The notes: a model not told the origin generated them from the letters alone. Counted from the first letter of the stretch, positions 1 through 9,774 are shown. The stretch is 64,000 nt of DNA from JAAGZL01 sp964628835 (GCA_964628835.1 CAZVME010000001.1:1-64000); one strand, 5' to 3'. Program-made: numbers and translations.

Positions 1-505
1 TCACGGCTACCGGGGTTTACCAGCCTTCGCTTCGCTCTCCATGGCTGGCAGCGAGGGAGGCCCTCCCACTCCCTACACGCTGCACAAACCCCGATTTGTT
101 TAGAGTAATGATTGTCATTACGCATAACAGTAATAGTAGGTGATATATTCAAAAAGTGTTCAAGATTCACCCGGTACAAATATGCAGTTTCAGCTAACAG
201 ATAACCCAACATTCCGTAATAAACCGCTATACCACCACACCTCCATTATCTCCACCAGGGACAGCACTCCAGCTCTGGGTTGCAGATTCCAGGGATATGT
301 CAGCATATTCCCGGGCCATACTTTTCCATTTCCAAACAACCAAATACAGACGGATGTTAAAGTCGGGGTATATAATTTATCGTTTGATGTTGCAGAAACT
401 TTAGTAAGAACAGCCCAACAAAATACAATACTACTTACATGGTTACCTGTAACATTAAAAAACAAAACCCAACTCTCACAGGAAATTAACCGGAGGTCCC
501 ACGAA
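1..505. other. No convincing gene
   Basis: Reading frames of 91 to 140 codons exist on both strands, but none resembles a known family. The longest one runs into the 3' end of the deacylase gene on the other strand. The first 100 bases are GC-rich and the rest AT-rich, which may mark the edge of an older element. A perfect palindrome lies at 105-121. I see no RNA gene here. Confidence 0.4.
105..121. promoter_or_regulatory. Palindrome resembling a Fur box
   Basis: GTAATGA-TTG-TCATTAC is a perfect 7-3-7 palindrome in AT-rich DNA. It resembles the Fur consensus half-sites. No confident gene starts just downstream, so the role is a guess. Confidence 0.25.
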
Positions 506-982
506 TCAAATATGGTGGCTGAACTCCATTCTCTCGGCCGAAGCCATCAATTCATGGAATGACTCGCCAGATACACACACCAACTCCCTGTGATCACCCG
601 CCTCAAAAAACACCTCATCTACGGTACCCAGACTGGAACTTGGATCCCAAAATGTTTTAACTTTATATGCTTGGCCCAGTGGCGGAACCGCGCCCTGTTC
701 ACAGTCGGGAAACAATTTTTGCAGACTATCCTCATCTGCTATATAGAGGTCACGTTTCAACAGCATGTTCAGGCGACCCAGTTCCACATGATAATCAGAT
801 GGGATTACAACCATCATGTAGGTGTCACCATCTTTCAACACAACGCCCTTCGCCAGACTGTCGCCAGGCACATGTGCGCTTTCGGCGGTCTCCATGCTTG
901 ACCCGGTATGGTGGTGGGTAATCAGATCATACTCAATCTGGTGTGCCTGCAGGTGCTCTTTAACCGTTTTGACAATCGCCAT
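506..982 (-). CDS. YbaK/ProX-type aminoacyl-tRNA deacylase
   Basis: The 158-residue protein matches the YbaK/prolyl-tRNA synthetase-associated domain over its whole length. This family hydrolyses mischarged aminoacyl-tRNA in trans in the cytoplasm. The conserved lysine segment LAKGVVLKDGD lies near residues 43-53, and the core segments MMVVIPSDYHVELGRL and PPLGQAYKVKTFWD follow. The ATG at 982 is preceded by a GGGGG-type ribosome site. Length is normal for a stand-alone editing domain. Family membership is clear. Which mischarged tRNA it edits cannot be read from the sequence. Confidence 0.85.
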   Translation of the reverse strand: MAIVKTVKEHLQAHQIEYDLITHHHTGSSMETAESAHVPGDSLAKGVVLKDGDTYMMVVIPSDYHVELGRLNMLLKRDLYIADEDSLQKLFPDCEQGAVPPLGQAYKVKTFWDPSSSLGTVDEVFFEAGDHRELVCVSGESFHELMASAERMEFSHHI

Positions 983-1362
983 TTTTAACCCCCTGTTATC
1001 TAATCACTCCAATAAAAAACCAAATCGTAAGATCTGTCAGGGAAACATCGCTAAGCTCTTTTTTGCGTCAATACACAGACCGTGACGATACCCTTCACGC
1101 GCATCTTACTCATTTGATAAGGATAGACCATGAGGCTTGATTTACACCCTATACCAACTGGCAAAAACAGCCCATGCAAACCCAGACACTAAGCAAATAA
1201 CCACATATAACACTTTGTATTACATAAATATACTATGCCCATCAACTGGTGCATTTCGCACCAAAAAAGCTGCCATTTTTTCACCGTTGTATATACTCAG
1301 ATGTATAGGAGTAGGTTGCAGGTCAGTTATACAACGCCGGCCACGCATATGGGAGTGGGCAA
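983..1362. other. Intergenic region, no gene seen
   Basis: About 380 bases between two outward-facing genes. It should carry both promoters. AT-rich stretches are present, but I could not pick a convincing -35/-10 pair. Confidence 0.4.
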
Positions 1363-1749
1363 ATGACTACTGAAGCAGACCCCATCGTCACTACTTGGTA
1401 TCAACACTTGGATAAGGGACAAAAATTTCAGGTTGTCGCTGTTGACGACAGTGAAAAATTGATCGAAATCCAGTATTTTGACGGTGACTTAGAAGAGATA
1501 GAGATTGATGACTGGTATTTGATGGAGTTGGAGCAGATAGAGTCACCGGAGGATATCTCCGGGGCACTGGATGTATCAGAGATCGACGATCTTGGCGCTT
1601 CGATCACAGACACTAGCCCCAGTGACTGGGATGCACAGGCGCAAGAGCTAAAAGGGATCGAAAGCGAGGAGGTGCCGGTTGAAACCGTCGCATCATCAGA
1701 CAACTTGAACGGAATCGCTTCCTACGAAGAGCCTTTGGATGAGCCCTAG
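1363..1749 (+). CDS. DUF6763 family protein
   Basis: A 128-residue acidic protein that I recognise as the DUF6763 family of gammaproteobacteria. The N-terminal part (DPIVTTWYQHLDKGQKFQVV, then IQYFDGDLEEIEIDDWYLME) looks like a small beta-rich fold. It is followed by an acidic, probably disordered tail rich in Asp, Glu and Ser. No signal peptide or membrane segment is present. Function is unknown. It stands alone, with outward-facing neighbours about 380 and 530 bases away. Confidence 0.75.
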   Translation: MTTEADPIVTTWYQHLDKGQKFQVVAVDDSEKLIEIQYFDGDLEEIEIDDWYLMELEQIESPEDISGALDVSEIDDLGASITDTSPSDWDAQAQELKGIESEEVPVETVASSDNLNGIASYEEPLDEP

Positions 1750-2276
1750 CTACCAGGGCCCACAGGTTGATGGTGGCCTCTTGTATCCGGTTTTGCATAG
1801 ACGTTCACGACCATAAAATTCTACCTATACCCACTCTTGATTAGTGGTGATTCCGGCCGTATTAACTGGATATCTCCTAGCCGCCTGACGGCTAGCACAG
1901 ATCGTATCCAGATATCACAGCCCACATTTCACCTTAAATTCAGGAAACCATAATCTCCACCGGACAACCCCAGCCCATCCCTGATGGCGTGTGGTGAGAG
2001 ATTAGGGTATAAAACACCAGGTTAGATGGTGCGCTCCACGCCCGCTGACAAACAACTATCACAGTGGCCGCTATTAATTAATTTATGGCAACTCTGAAAA
2101 AATCTATCTTGATCGAAATAGTAATATCTGGATCAATAAGACTGTTTTGAATTCTTATACCTAACTAGTAATATAGGCACAATTTAACGAGGCGTACGTT
2201 TCGCCTAAATACTCCCTAACTACCTGTTATTACAGAACTATTTGCTCTTAGAGTACTACCCATAAGGCTGGATAAA
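1750..2276. other. Long leader region before ppdK
   Basis: No coding frame is convincing. A perfect hairpin, CTAGCCG-cctga-CGGCTAG, sits at 1877-1895 and is not followed by a T run. It lies between two copies of GATATC. The 3' half is AT-rich and holds a candidate promoter at 2147-2174. Confidence 0.4.
2147..2174 (+). promoter_or_regulatory. Candidate sigma-70 promoter of ppdK
   Basis: TTGAAT (2147-2152) and TAATAT (2169-2174) are separated by 16 bases. They lie about 100 bases before the ppdK start. Match by eye only. Confidence 0.35.
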
Positions 2277-4925
2277 ATGACAATAGAATCCCTGAAACGC
2301 ATCTACTACTTTGGCAAAACAAGGTCAGAGGGCTCTAAGGACATGAAAGAATTGCTAGGAGGCAAAGGGGCCAATCTTGGGGAAATGACATCCATCGGAC
2401 TACCTGTGCCACCAGGATTCACCATCACAACTGAATCATGTGCCGAATATAACCAGCTTGGCGGAAAACTACCTCAACGCCTGATGCAGGAAGTCCAGGC
2501 CAATATGGAGATACTCGAGAAGGAGACCGGTAAAAACTTCGGCTCTGATAATAACCCATTAATCGTATCGGTTCGCAGCGGTGCAGCGGTTAGTATGCCG
2601 GGAATGATGGATACAGTTCTGAATCTTGGCCTCACCGACAATGCACTTGATGGACTGGCCGAGGCCTTCGGTAATCGCCGCTTTGCCCTGGATGCCTACA
2701 GACGCCTGATCAATATGTTCGGTGATGTTGTCATGGGTGTTTCACATGAAGAGTTCGAAAACGAGTTCGATCGTATCAAAGAAGAGTGCGGAGCAAAATT
2801 GGACACAGACCTGGATGAAGCAGGGCTGGAAAAGCTGATTGAAGCCTACAAAGCTGTCTACAAGAATGGTACTGGAGAGGATTTCCCACAGGACCCATAC
2901 CAGCAGCTGGAAAAGTCCATCAAGGCCGTATTCGAGAGCTGGAATATTCCACGCGCCATCCGCTACCGCGAGATCAACGAGATCACCGGACTAAGAGGAA
3001 CTGCCGTTAACGTGCAGACCATGGTCTTTGGCAATATGGGCGAGGATTCAGGCACCGGCGTAGCCTTTACCCGCGACCCATCTACCGGCGAAAACAAATT
3101 TTATGGTGAGTTCCTGATCAACGCCCAGGGCGAGGATGTGGTTGCCGGCATACGTACACCGAAAAATGTCGACGAGATGAGCGTCTGGCGTAGTGAAATA
3201 TATGAGCATCTCCTGGAAATCAAACGCATCCTTGAAGATCACTACCGCGAGATGCAGGACATAGAGTTCACCATCGAGCGCGGCACCCTGTACCTGTTGC
3301 AGACCAGAACCGGCAAGCGCACCGGCCCGGCCGCCGTCAAGATCGCCGTTGACATGTTCGTTGAAGGACGTGTCAGCAGAACCGATGCCCTACTCCGTAT
3401 CCCGGCTAATGACCTGACCCAACTATTACTGCCAACATTCGATGCTGCTGCGGAGCGTGATGTCCTGACTACCGGCCTTCCTGCTTCTCCCGGTGCTGCA
3501 TCCGGTATGCTGGCCTTTACAGCAGATGAGGCTGTAGAACGCTCTATGCATGGAGAGTCTGTACTTCTGGTGCGAAAAGAGACCAGCCCTGAAGACGTAA
3601 GCGGCATGCACGCAGCTGCCGGCATCCTTACCTCAACCGGCGGTATGACCAGTCATGCTGCAGTAGTGGCCCGTGGCTGGGGTAAGTGTTGCGTTGCAGG
3701 TGCAGGTGAAATCGAGATCAATGAAAGCAACCAGAGCATTACTGTTAATGGGCGTACCTTTAGCGGTGATGACATCATCAGCATTGACGGTACATCCGGA
3801 GAGATCATGGCTGGAGCTGTTACAACCCAAGACCCGGAACTGTCTGAGGAATTTACTGCTGTTATGGAATGGGCAGACGAAATCCGTGAGCTCAGGATCA
3901 GAACCAATGCTGACACTGGAAAAGATGCCAAAAGGGCCAGGGAGTTCGGCGCTCAAGGTATAGGACTTTGCCGCACCGAGCATATGTTCTTTGAAGAAGA
4001 TCGCATTACTGTTATGCGTGAAATGATCCTGGCAGAGACCGAGGCAGATCGACGTGCTGCACTGGACAAACTCCTACCCCATCAGCGCTCAGATTTTATG
4101 GATATTTTCGAGGAGATGGATGGACTGCCGGTAACCATACGTCTACTAGACCCACCACTGCATGAGTTCCTGACCCATGAGGAATCGGTGCAGAAAGAAC
4201 TGGCGGATCATATGGGTATACCGCTGGAAAAGATAAAGCTACGCCTGGAACAACTGCACGAATCGAACCCCATGCTGGGACATCGTGGTTGCCGCCTGTC
4301 TGTAACCTACCCGGAAATCCTGGAAATGCAGGTAACAGCCATAACTGAAGCTGCAGTTGCATGTCGTAAAGATGGCATAGATGCCATGCCGGAGATCATG
4401 ATTCCCCTGGTTGGAACAGCCAAAGAGCTATCCATACTCCGAGAAAAAACCGAGCAGGTCATAAGATCAATTAAGGGTGATGAAGGCTCACTCCATATAC
4501 CTATTGGAACCATGATCGAAATACCACGTGCCGCTCTGACTGCCGATGAGATAGCCGAACATGCCGACTTCTTTAGTTTTGGCACCAACGACCTTACTCA
4601 AATGACCTTTGGTTATAGTCGCGATGACGTAAACACCTTTCTGCCTGAGTACATAAGGCAGGAAATACTGGTTTGCGATCCATTCCAATCCATAGACGTC
4701 TCAGGTGTAGGTCAGTTAGTTGAGATGGGTACCACTAAGGGTAGAGACGTAAAGAAAGAGCTTAAGATTGGTATTTGCGGTGAACATGGTGGCGACCCTG
4801 CATCCATCAGTTTTTGCCATAACACAGGGCTAGACTATGTTTCCTGCTCACCATTTCGTGTACCAATAGCGCGACTTGCCGCAGCCCAGGCCGCAATTAA
4901 AAAGATGGAAGTCGGATACCATTAA
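2277..4925 (+). CDS. ppdK: Pyruvate, phosphate dikinase
   Basis: At 882 residues it has the full length of PPDK, which interconverts pyruvate + ATP + Pi and PEP + AMP + PPi. The N-terminal ATP-grasp domain carries LLGGKGANLGEM and the SVRSGAAVSMPGMMDT loop. The phosphohistidine domain has GGMTSHAAVVARGWGK with His460 as the swivelling phosphocarrier. The C-terminal TIM barrel has the FFSFGTNDLTQM and IGICGEHGGDP motifs, with Cys834 at the PEP/pyruvate site. All catalytic parts are present. No PPDK regulatory protein gene is adjacent, so the enzyme may be controlled only by energy charge. A strong terminator follows, so it appears monocistronic. Confidence 0.97.
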   Translation: MTIESLKRIYYFGKTRSEGSKDMKELLGGKGANLGEMTSIGLPVPPGFTITTESCAEYNQLGGKLPQRLMQEVQANMEILEKETGKNFGSDNNPLIVSVRSGAAVSMPGMMDTVLNLGLTDNALDGLAEAFGNRRFALDAYRRLINMFGDVVMGVSHEEFENEFDRIKEECGAKLDTDLDEAGLEKLIEAYKAVYKNGTGEDFPQDPYQQLEKSIKAVFESWNIPRAIRYREINEITGLRGTAVNVQTMVFGNMGEDSGTGVAFTRDPSTGENKFYGEFLINAQGEDVVAGIRTPKNVDEMSVWRSEIYEHLLEIKRILEDHYREMQDIEFTIERGTLYLLQTRTGKRTGPAAVKIAVDMFVEGRVSRTDALLRIPANDLTQLLLPTFDAAAERDVLTTGLPASPGAASGMLAFTADEAVERSMHGESVLLVRKETSPEDVSGMHAAAGILTSTGGMTSHAAVVARGWGKCCVAGAGEIEINESNQSITVNGRTFSGDDIISIDGTSGEIMAGAVTTQDPELSEEFTAVMEWADEIRELRIRTNADTGKDAKRAREFGAQGIGLCRTEHMFFEEDRITVMREMILAETEADRRAALDKLLPHQRSDFMDIFEEMDGLPVTIRLLDPPLHEFLTHEESVQKELADHMGIPLEKIKLRLEQLHESNPMLGHRGCRLSVTYPEILEMQVTAITEAAVACRKDGIDAMPEIMIPLVGTAKELSILREKTEQVIRSIKGDEGSLHIPIGTMIEIPRAALTADEIAEHADFFSFGTNDLTQMTFGYSRDDVNTFLPEYIRQEILVCDPFQSIDVSGVGQLVEMGTTKGRDVKKELKIGICGEHGGDPASISFCHNTGLDYVSCSPFRVPIARLAAAQAAIKKMEVGYH

Positions 4926-4982
4926 TCATCATCGCTGTCTGTGGTTAATGACATAGCTTTATTGCTTTACGGCCCACTTAGC

Positions 4983-5014
4983 AAACGCCGGTGATATATT
5001 ATTACCGGCGTTTT
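4983..5014 (+). terminator. Rho-independent terminator after ppdK
   Basis: AAACGCCGGT pairs perfectly with ACCGGCGTTT around an 11-base AT-rich loop, and the stem runs into a T run. Confidence 0.85.
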
Positions 5015-5167
5015 GTTGTCTCTGGTGCAGATGGAGAAAAACCATATAACAGACCCCAATGTATTGGCTAATATGAAAGCCAAAACTCGAGAAAACAGCA
5101 GGAAATCATCCCTGTAAAACTCACCCTACACCCACATTCAGATGTAAATATCTAAAAACAGCAACTT

Positions 5168-5563
5168 ATGAATATAGTAGTACTTGATAGTGACAGTTTA
5201 GCGGGGGAAGCTGACTTCCCAGAGATCGACCACCCAAAATTCGGCTGGCTGCAGTATGTTGAAACCCAACCTGGCCAGATGGAAGATCGCTGCTGGCGTT
5301 CTGACATTATTGTATCCGTATCTACCAGGATAGACCGTGTAGTTATGGAAAAGACATACAAACTCAGGCTAATAGTGGTCGCCGGTGACTCCTATGATCA
5401 TATTGATTTGGATGCCGCCATGGAGCGTGGGATTAAGGTGTGCAATGTACCTGATTCCAACCCTGATGATTCTGGGAATACCAAACTCATCTGTCAACAG
5501 GTAGTAGAAAATATAAACGCCTTTCTACATGAAACGGACCGAAATATTGTCGGCAATAGATAG
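5168..5563 (+). pseudogene. D-2-hydroxyacid dehydrogenase lacking its NAD domain
   Basis: The 131-residue frame starts like a glycerate/phosphoglycerate-type dehydrogenase. MNIVVLDSDSL is followed by DIIVSVSTRIDRVVMEK and LRLIVVAGDSYDHIDLDAAM, then RGIKVCNVP near residue 95. After only about ten more residues it jumps to LICQQVVENINAFLHETDRN. That is the last helix that normally closes the family about 190 residues later. The whole Rossmann NAD-binding domain, with its GxGxxG and the catalytic Arg, Glu and His, is therefore missing while the frame stays open. It cannot be a normal dehydrogenase. It is most likely an in-frame deletion remnant, although a retained small protein is possible. Confidence 0.7.
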
Positions 5564-5760
5564 TTATATAGGATTAAACAGGGCTAGCTACCAAGCGGGC
5601 ATGCGACAAGTAATCCACACGCGAGTACCCTGCAAGTATATCTCCATACATGCCTGATATAAACCGAAAGGCTTTCCACATTGGCCTATAAAAACCGGTA
5701 AATGGTTGTTGACCAATCCTGACCGTGAGACTTACAACCAAGCCCACGGTGTCCCGTAAG

Positions 5761-5794
5761 CTCAATAAGCGGTAAGAGCTTGTTGCTTATTGAG
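5761..5794 (-). terminator. Inverted repeat at the end of the cold shock gene
   Basis: CTCAATAAGC and GCTTATTGAG form a perfect 10-bp stem around a 14-base loop and overlap the stop codon of the cold shock gene. No T run follows on the minus strand. It may be a 3' stabilising hairpin rather than a true terminator. Confidence 0.4.
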
Positions 5795-5996
5795 CCTCAG
5801 TTGAAACTTTTACAGCCTGTGGACCCTTTGGGCCGCTTTCAACATCAAAGCTTACGGTCTGGCCTTCCTGCAAGGTTTTAAAACCACCTCCTTCAATAGC
5901 AGAAAAGTGTACAAACACATCAGAACTGCCATCCTGTGGGGATATAAAGCCGTAGCCTTTTGACTCATTGAACCATTTGACGGTACCAGTAACCAT
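5787..5996 (-). CDS. Cold shock domain protein (CspA family)
   Basis: A 69-residue single cold shock domain that binds single-stranded RNA and DNA. TGTVKWFNESKGYGFISPQDG contains RNP1 (KGYGFI), and VFVHFSAI is RNP2. I chose the start at 5996 because it gives the canonical MVTGTVKWF terminus and has an AGAGGT ribosome site 7 bases upstream. A longer frame begins 22 codons earlier but adds a non-family extension. The region before the start to about 6100 is AT-rich and could be the long leader usual for csp genes. Confidence 0.93.
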   Translation of the reverse strand: MVTGTVKWFNESKGYGFISPQDGSSDVFVHFSAIEGGGFKTLQEGQTVSFDVESGPKGPQAVKVSTEAQ

Positions 5997-6253
5997 TTGT
6001 TCTACCTCTAACAATATAAATAATGTCGTGATTAATTGAATTTCGGAAGTGAGGCAAAACATGGACCCTAAGGAGCCACCTCAATTATACTCACCTCCGA
6101 GTGCCGAATTAATTCTAGAACATAAATCCACACAAAGAGAACCCCTATTGACTATATTGTTGTTTCGCACCACTAAAAAGTACCAAACCGGTCACAATAC
6201 CAACCACCACTATTAACGCGCATATTTTTTGGCAAATCAGTAAGTTACATAAC

Positions 6254-6520
6254 ATGAAAACCGACTGGACAATATATATTTTGCGTTGCTCAGATAACAG
6301 CCTCTATACAGGGATAACAAAAAATAGCGTAAAAAGAGTGGAGGAACACAATACCGGGGGCAAGCTGGCAGCAAAGTATACGCGTGCTCGAAGGCCGGTT
6401 TACCTGGTGTATGAGGAGCATGCCGCAACCAGATCCAATGCAACCAAGAGAGAGTATGAAATCAAGCAGATGAATAAAAAATCCAAGGAGCTACTGGTGT
6501 CTGGTTTTAAAGCAAAATAA
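6254..6520 (+). CDS. GIY-YIG nuclease superfamily protein (UPF0213/YhbQ type)
   Basis: The 88-residue protein is a minimal GIY-YIG domain. WTIYILRCSDNSLYTGITKN supplies the two signature strands (here YIL and YTG), then come the Arg of helix 1 (VKRVEEHN) and the Glu-containing TKREYEIKQM. Length and order match the YhbQ group, small proteins linked to DNA repair or processing. The acylphosphatase-like gene follows after 16 bases and may be co-transcribed. Confidence 0.88.
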   Translation: MKTDWTIYILRCSDNSLYTGITKNSVKRVEEHNTGGKLAAKYTRARRPVYLVYEEHAATRSNATKREYEIKQMNKKSKELLVSGFKAK

Positions 6521-6536
6521 GATACCAACTGCCCTT

Positions 6537-6911
6537 GTGGCCGCTTATGCTTACTCACGGGACATGCATAAAATGCGAAGAAACCAAGTGTATTTCAAGG
6601 TCACTGGTAAGGTTCAGGGTGTGATGTTTCGCCAGACATTTATCCGCGGCGCTCTGACAAGAGGGCTTAAGGCCGCCGCCAGTAATCTTAGCGACGGCAG
6701 TGTCTCATGTTTTGTCTCCGGCCCTACGGACATGATTAACGACATCATAGCCAAACTACTATCCGGAGATCCGATCAACTCATGGGGCGCCCTGGTGGAT
6801 AAGATGATAGATATTCCAGGCCCAGAGGGGATACAGTTTGAGAAACATCAGGTAACAACCAGCAACGTTGGCGCCTTTAACTGGAGCCAAGACGTGGAGA
6901 TGTATCTCTGA
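6537..6911 (+). CDS. Acylphosphatase-like protein
   Basis: The core reads FKVTGKVQGVMFRQTFIRGALTRGL and AASNLSDGSVSCFVSG. It keeps the catalytic Arg (Arg32 in GVMFR) and Asn (Asn50 in ASNLSDG) of acylphosphatases, which hydrolyse acyl phosphates. Met replaces the usual second Gly of GVGFR. At 124 residues it is longer than the usual 90 because of an N-terminal addition read from GTG at 6537. Starting at ATG 6564 or 6573 gives a more typical protein. The C-terminal 30 residues beyond the fold (VTTSNVGAFNWSQDVEMYL) are unusual. Confidence 0.8.
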   Translation: MAAYAYSRDMHKMRRNQVYFKVTGKVQGVMFRQTFIRGALTRGLKAAASNLSDGSVSCFVSGPTDMINDIIAKLLSGDPINSWGALVDKMIDIPGPEGIQFEKHQVTTSNVGAFNWSQDVEMYL

Positions 6912-7053
6912 TATTTATAGGAAAACCCATAGGTGACTTCCCCTGCACCCTTATAATTCAATCTTGTAGATACTGCTGGAGAAACGTTTAGAGAAGCTCT
7001 GATTAATTCCTCATTCCGGCACCTGCAGGAATCTATTCGGTTAGTTCTACTGG

Positions 7054-7073
7054 GTCCCGGCTTGCGCCGGGAC
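7054..7073. repeat. Perfect 8-bp palindromic hairpin, REP-like
   Basis: GTCCCGGC-ttgc-GCCGGGAC lies between the acylphosphatase and lysS ends. Very similar CCCGG/CCGGG palindromes occur as dispersed intergenic repeats in many proteobacteria. No T run follows on either strand. Confidence 0.5.
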
Positions 7074-7119
7074 GACAAAAATGAAATTAATCAAAACTAT
7101 CTTAGATTTTTCAGCCGTC

Positions 7120-8610
7120 CTACTCTGGACGCATATGCGGGAACAGCAGTACATCACGGATTGATGGCGAATCCGTAAACAACATTACCAACCGGTCTAT
7201 GCCTATGCCCTCGCCTGCGGTTGGTGGCAACCCATGTTCCAGCGCCCGCACATAGTCAGCATCGAAGTGCATCGCCTCCAGGTCGCCCGCATCCTTGTCC
7301 TGAACCTGTTGCCGAAAGCGTTCAGCCTGGTCTTCGGCATCATTCAGCTCAGAAAAACCATTGGCAATCTCGCGACCACCCACAAAGAACTCAAAGCGAT
7401 CGGTAACAAACGGGTCTGCATCATTTCTTCTGGCCAGGGGTGAAACCTCTGTGGGATAGGCGGTGATAAAGGTTGGATTCATCAGACGGTGCTCCACCGT
7501 CTTCTCGAAGATCTCAATCTGCACCTTACCCAGACCATAGCTATCTTTCAGAGGAATCTCCAGACGCTTGGCGATGGCGGTCGCCTTGTCCATATCCTCC
7601 AGCTCTTCCACGCTGATATCCGAGTTAAAATGCAGGATCGACTCTTTAATGGTCATGCGATCAAACGGCTTACCAAAATCATACTCATCTCCCTGGTAGG
7701 AGATGGTGGTGCTACCCATAATCTCCTGTGCCATGGAACGCAGCATATCCTCGGTCAGATTCATCAGATCATTGAAATCCGCATAGGCCTCATAGAACTC
7801 GAGCATGGTGAATTCAGGATTATGTCTGGTGGACAGTCCTTCATTGCGGAAATTTCTATTTATCTCATACACCCGTTCAAAACCACCGACCACCAGGCGC
7901 TTAAGATACAGCTCAGGGGCGATGCGCAGAAACAAGTCCATATCCAGTGCATTATGTTTAGTAATGAAAGGACGCGCCGCAGCACCCCCTGGTATCACCT
8001 GCATCATGGGTGTTTCCACCTCAAGGAAGTCCTTCTTGTTGAGATAGTTACGGATAAACTGAACCATATCGGTACGTACCCGGAAAGTATCTCTGACTGC
8101 TTCATTCATGATCAGGTCAAGATAACGCTGACGGTAGCGCTGCTCCTGGTCTGTCAGGCCATGAAATTTTTCCGGCAGTGGACGCAGAGATTTGGTGAGC
8201 AGACGTATCTCATCTACCCGCACTGACAGCTCCCCAGTCTTGGTCTTGAACAACTGGCCTTCGCCACCCACAATATCGCCAATATCCCAACCCTTTTTAA
8301 ACTCCGGGTACACACCCTCGGGCAGGTTATCCCGCTGCACAAAAAGCTGAATGCGTCCTGACATATCCTGCACATGGGCAAAGCTGGCCTTCCCCATGAT
8401 GCGCCGACTCATAAGCCGCCCAGCCACCCTCACCCGTTGACCGAGAGCTTCGAGTTCGTCAGTTTCCATCTCGCTATACTTGGCGTGCAGTTCACCTGCC
8501 ATGCAGTCACGACGAAAATCGTTGGGGAAGGCATTCCCCCGTTCGCGCAAGGCTGTAAGCTTTTCACGACGCAGGGCAATCAGTTTGTTTTCTTCAAGTT
8601 GTTCAGACAT
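7120..8610 (-). CDS. lysS: Lysyl-tRNA synthetase, class II
   Basis: The 496-residue enzyme charges tRNA-Lys. It has the N-terminal OB-fold anticodon-binding domain (VRVAGRLMSRRIMGKASFAHV), class II motif 2 (FRNEGLSTRHNPEFTMLEFY) and motif 3 (GIGIDRLVMLFTDSPSIRDV). The protein ends with the usual LLFPHMRPE. It lies 65 bases after prfB on the same strand, the common prfB-lysS operon order. Nothing unusual was seen. Confidence 0.97.
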   Translation of the reverse strand: MSEQLEENKLIALRREKLTALRERGNAFPNDFRRDCMAGELHAKYSEMETDELEALGQRVRVAGRLMSRRIMGKASFAHVQDMSGRIQLFVQRDNLPEGVYPEFKKGWDIGDIVGGEGQLFKTKTGELSVRVDEIRLLTKSLRPLPEKFHGLTDQEQRYRQRYLDLIMNEAVRDTFRVRTDMVQFIRNYLNKKDFLEVETPMMQVIPGGAAARPFITKHNALDMDLFLRIAPELYLKRLVVGGFERVYEINRNFRNEGLSTRHNPEFTMLEFYEAYADFNDLMNLTEDMLRSMAQEIMGSTTISYQGDEYDFGKPFDRMTIKESILHFNSDISVEELEDMDKATAIAKRLEIPLKDSYGLGKVQIEIFEKTVEHRLMNPTFITAYPTEVSPLARRNDADPFVTDRFEFFVGGREIANGFSELNDAEDQAERFRQQVQDKDAGDLEAMHFDADYVRALEHGLPPTAGEGIGIDRLVMLFTDSPSIRDVLLFPHMRPE

Positions 8611-8675
8611 TGTGTGTGATCTTTTTAAGGTTAATTTCGTTGTATAAAGATATGTGGATTTCTATTGGATCAGGA

Positions 8676-9774
8676 TTAAAGGCCACTTTTCAGGCTGGCC
8701 TCAATAAACAGATCCAGCCCTCCATCCAGCACCGCCTGGGTATTGCCGGTTTCAACCCCGGTACGCAGATCTTTGATTCGGGACTGATCCAGTACATAAG
8801 AGCGAATCTGGCTGCCCCAGCCAATGTCAGACTTGGAGTCTTCAATAGTGCTCAACTCCGCATTCCTTTTCTGAACCTCCAGCTCATACAGCTTGGCCTT
8901 CAACTGTTTCATGGCCTGGTCCTTGTTCTTGTGCTGGGAACGGTCGTTTTGGCACTGGGCAACGGTGTTGGTGGGGAGATGGGTTATCCGCACCGCCGAC
9001 TCGGTCTTGTTGACATGCTGACCACCTGCGCCACTGGCGCGGTAGACATCGATCCGCAGATCTGCCGGATTGATCTCCACCTCAATGGAGTCATCGATCT
9101 CAGGAGAGACAAACACCGCCGCAAACGAGGTGTGACGGCGGTTGCCGGAATCAAACGGTGATTTACGCACCAAACGGTGCACCCCGATCTCGGTACGCAG
9201 CCAGCCAAAGGCGTAATCCCCATCAAACTTGATGGTGGCCGACTTAATACCTGCCACATCACCAGAGGAGGCCTCCATCAACTCGGTCTTGAAGCCTCTG
9301 GACTCGCCCCAACGCAGATACATGCGCAGTATCATCTCGGCCCAATCCTGGGCCTCGGTCCCACCAGAGCCGGACTGTATATCCAGAAATGCATTGTTGG
9401 CATCCATGGGGCCGGAGAACATACGTCGGAACTCCAGCTCAGACACCTGCTTCTCATAACCTTCGAGATCAGAAACCACGCCAGCGACGGTATCCTCGTC
9501 ACCCTCTTCCACCGCCATCTCCAACAGGTCAGATGCATCCCCAAGTCCTTCACCAAGTTGTTCCAGGGTTAGTACTATGGCTTCCAGGGTAGAACGCTCT
9601 TTACCCAGAGACTGGGCCCGTTCCGGGTCGTTCCATATATCTGGGTCTTCCAGTTCGCGCAGGACTTCGGTCAGCAGCTCTTTCTTGCCATCATAGTCAA
9701 AGGTACCCCCTAAGGGAGTCACTGCGCCCAAGCAAGTCATTGATTTTATTGGTTATCGGATTAATGTCCTGCAT
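8676..9774 (-). CDS. prfB: Peptide chain release factor 2, with programmed +1 frameshift
   Basis: RF2 reads UAA and UGA stop codons. The gene is in two frames. A 25-codon frame starts at ATG 9774 (MQDINPITNKI) and ends LRGYL at an in-frame UGA (9699-9697). The remaining 340 codons continue in the +1 frame from DYDGKKELL. The joined product is 365 residues, the same length as the E. coli protein. The anticodon-like tripeptide SPF (LVRKSPFDSGNRR) and the peptidyl-hydrolysis GGQ (ASGAGGQHVNKTES) are both present. Regulation is autogenous: low RF2 favours shifting at the UGA. A simple ORF call would place the start wrongly at 9740. Confidence 0.95.
9696..9711 (-). promoter_or_regulatory. prfB frameshift signal
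   Basis: The minus strand reads AGGGGG-TAC-CTT-TGA-C. The SD-like AGGGGG stands 3 bases before the CTT slip codon, and the UGA is followed by C. All known elements of the RF2 recoding site are present. Confidence 0.95.

Noticed and set aside
140..562. 140-codon plus-strand frame near the left edge
   Set aside because: No family resemblance, low-complexity composition, and its 3' end runs antisense through the deacylase gene.
7489..8226. 245-codon plus-strand frame
   Set aside because: Antisense shadow of lysS.
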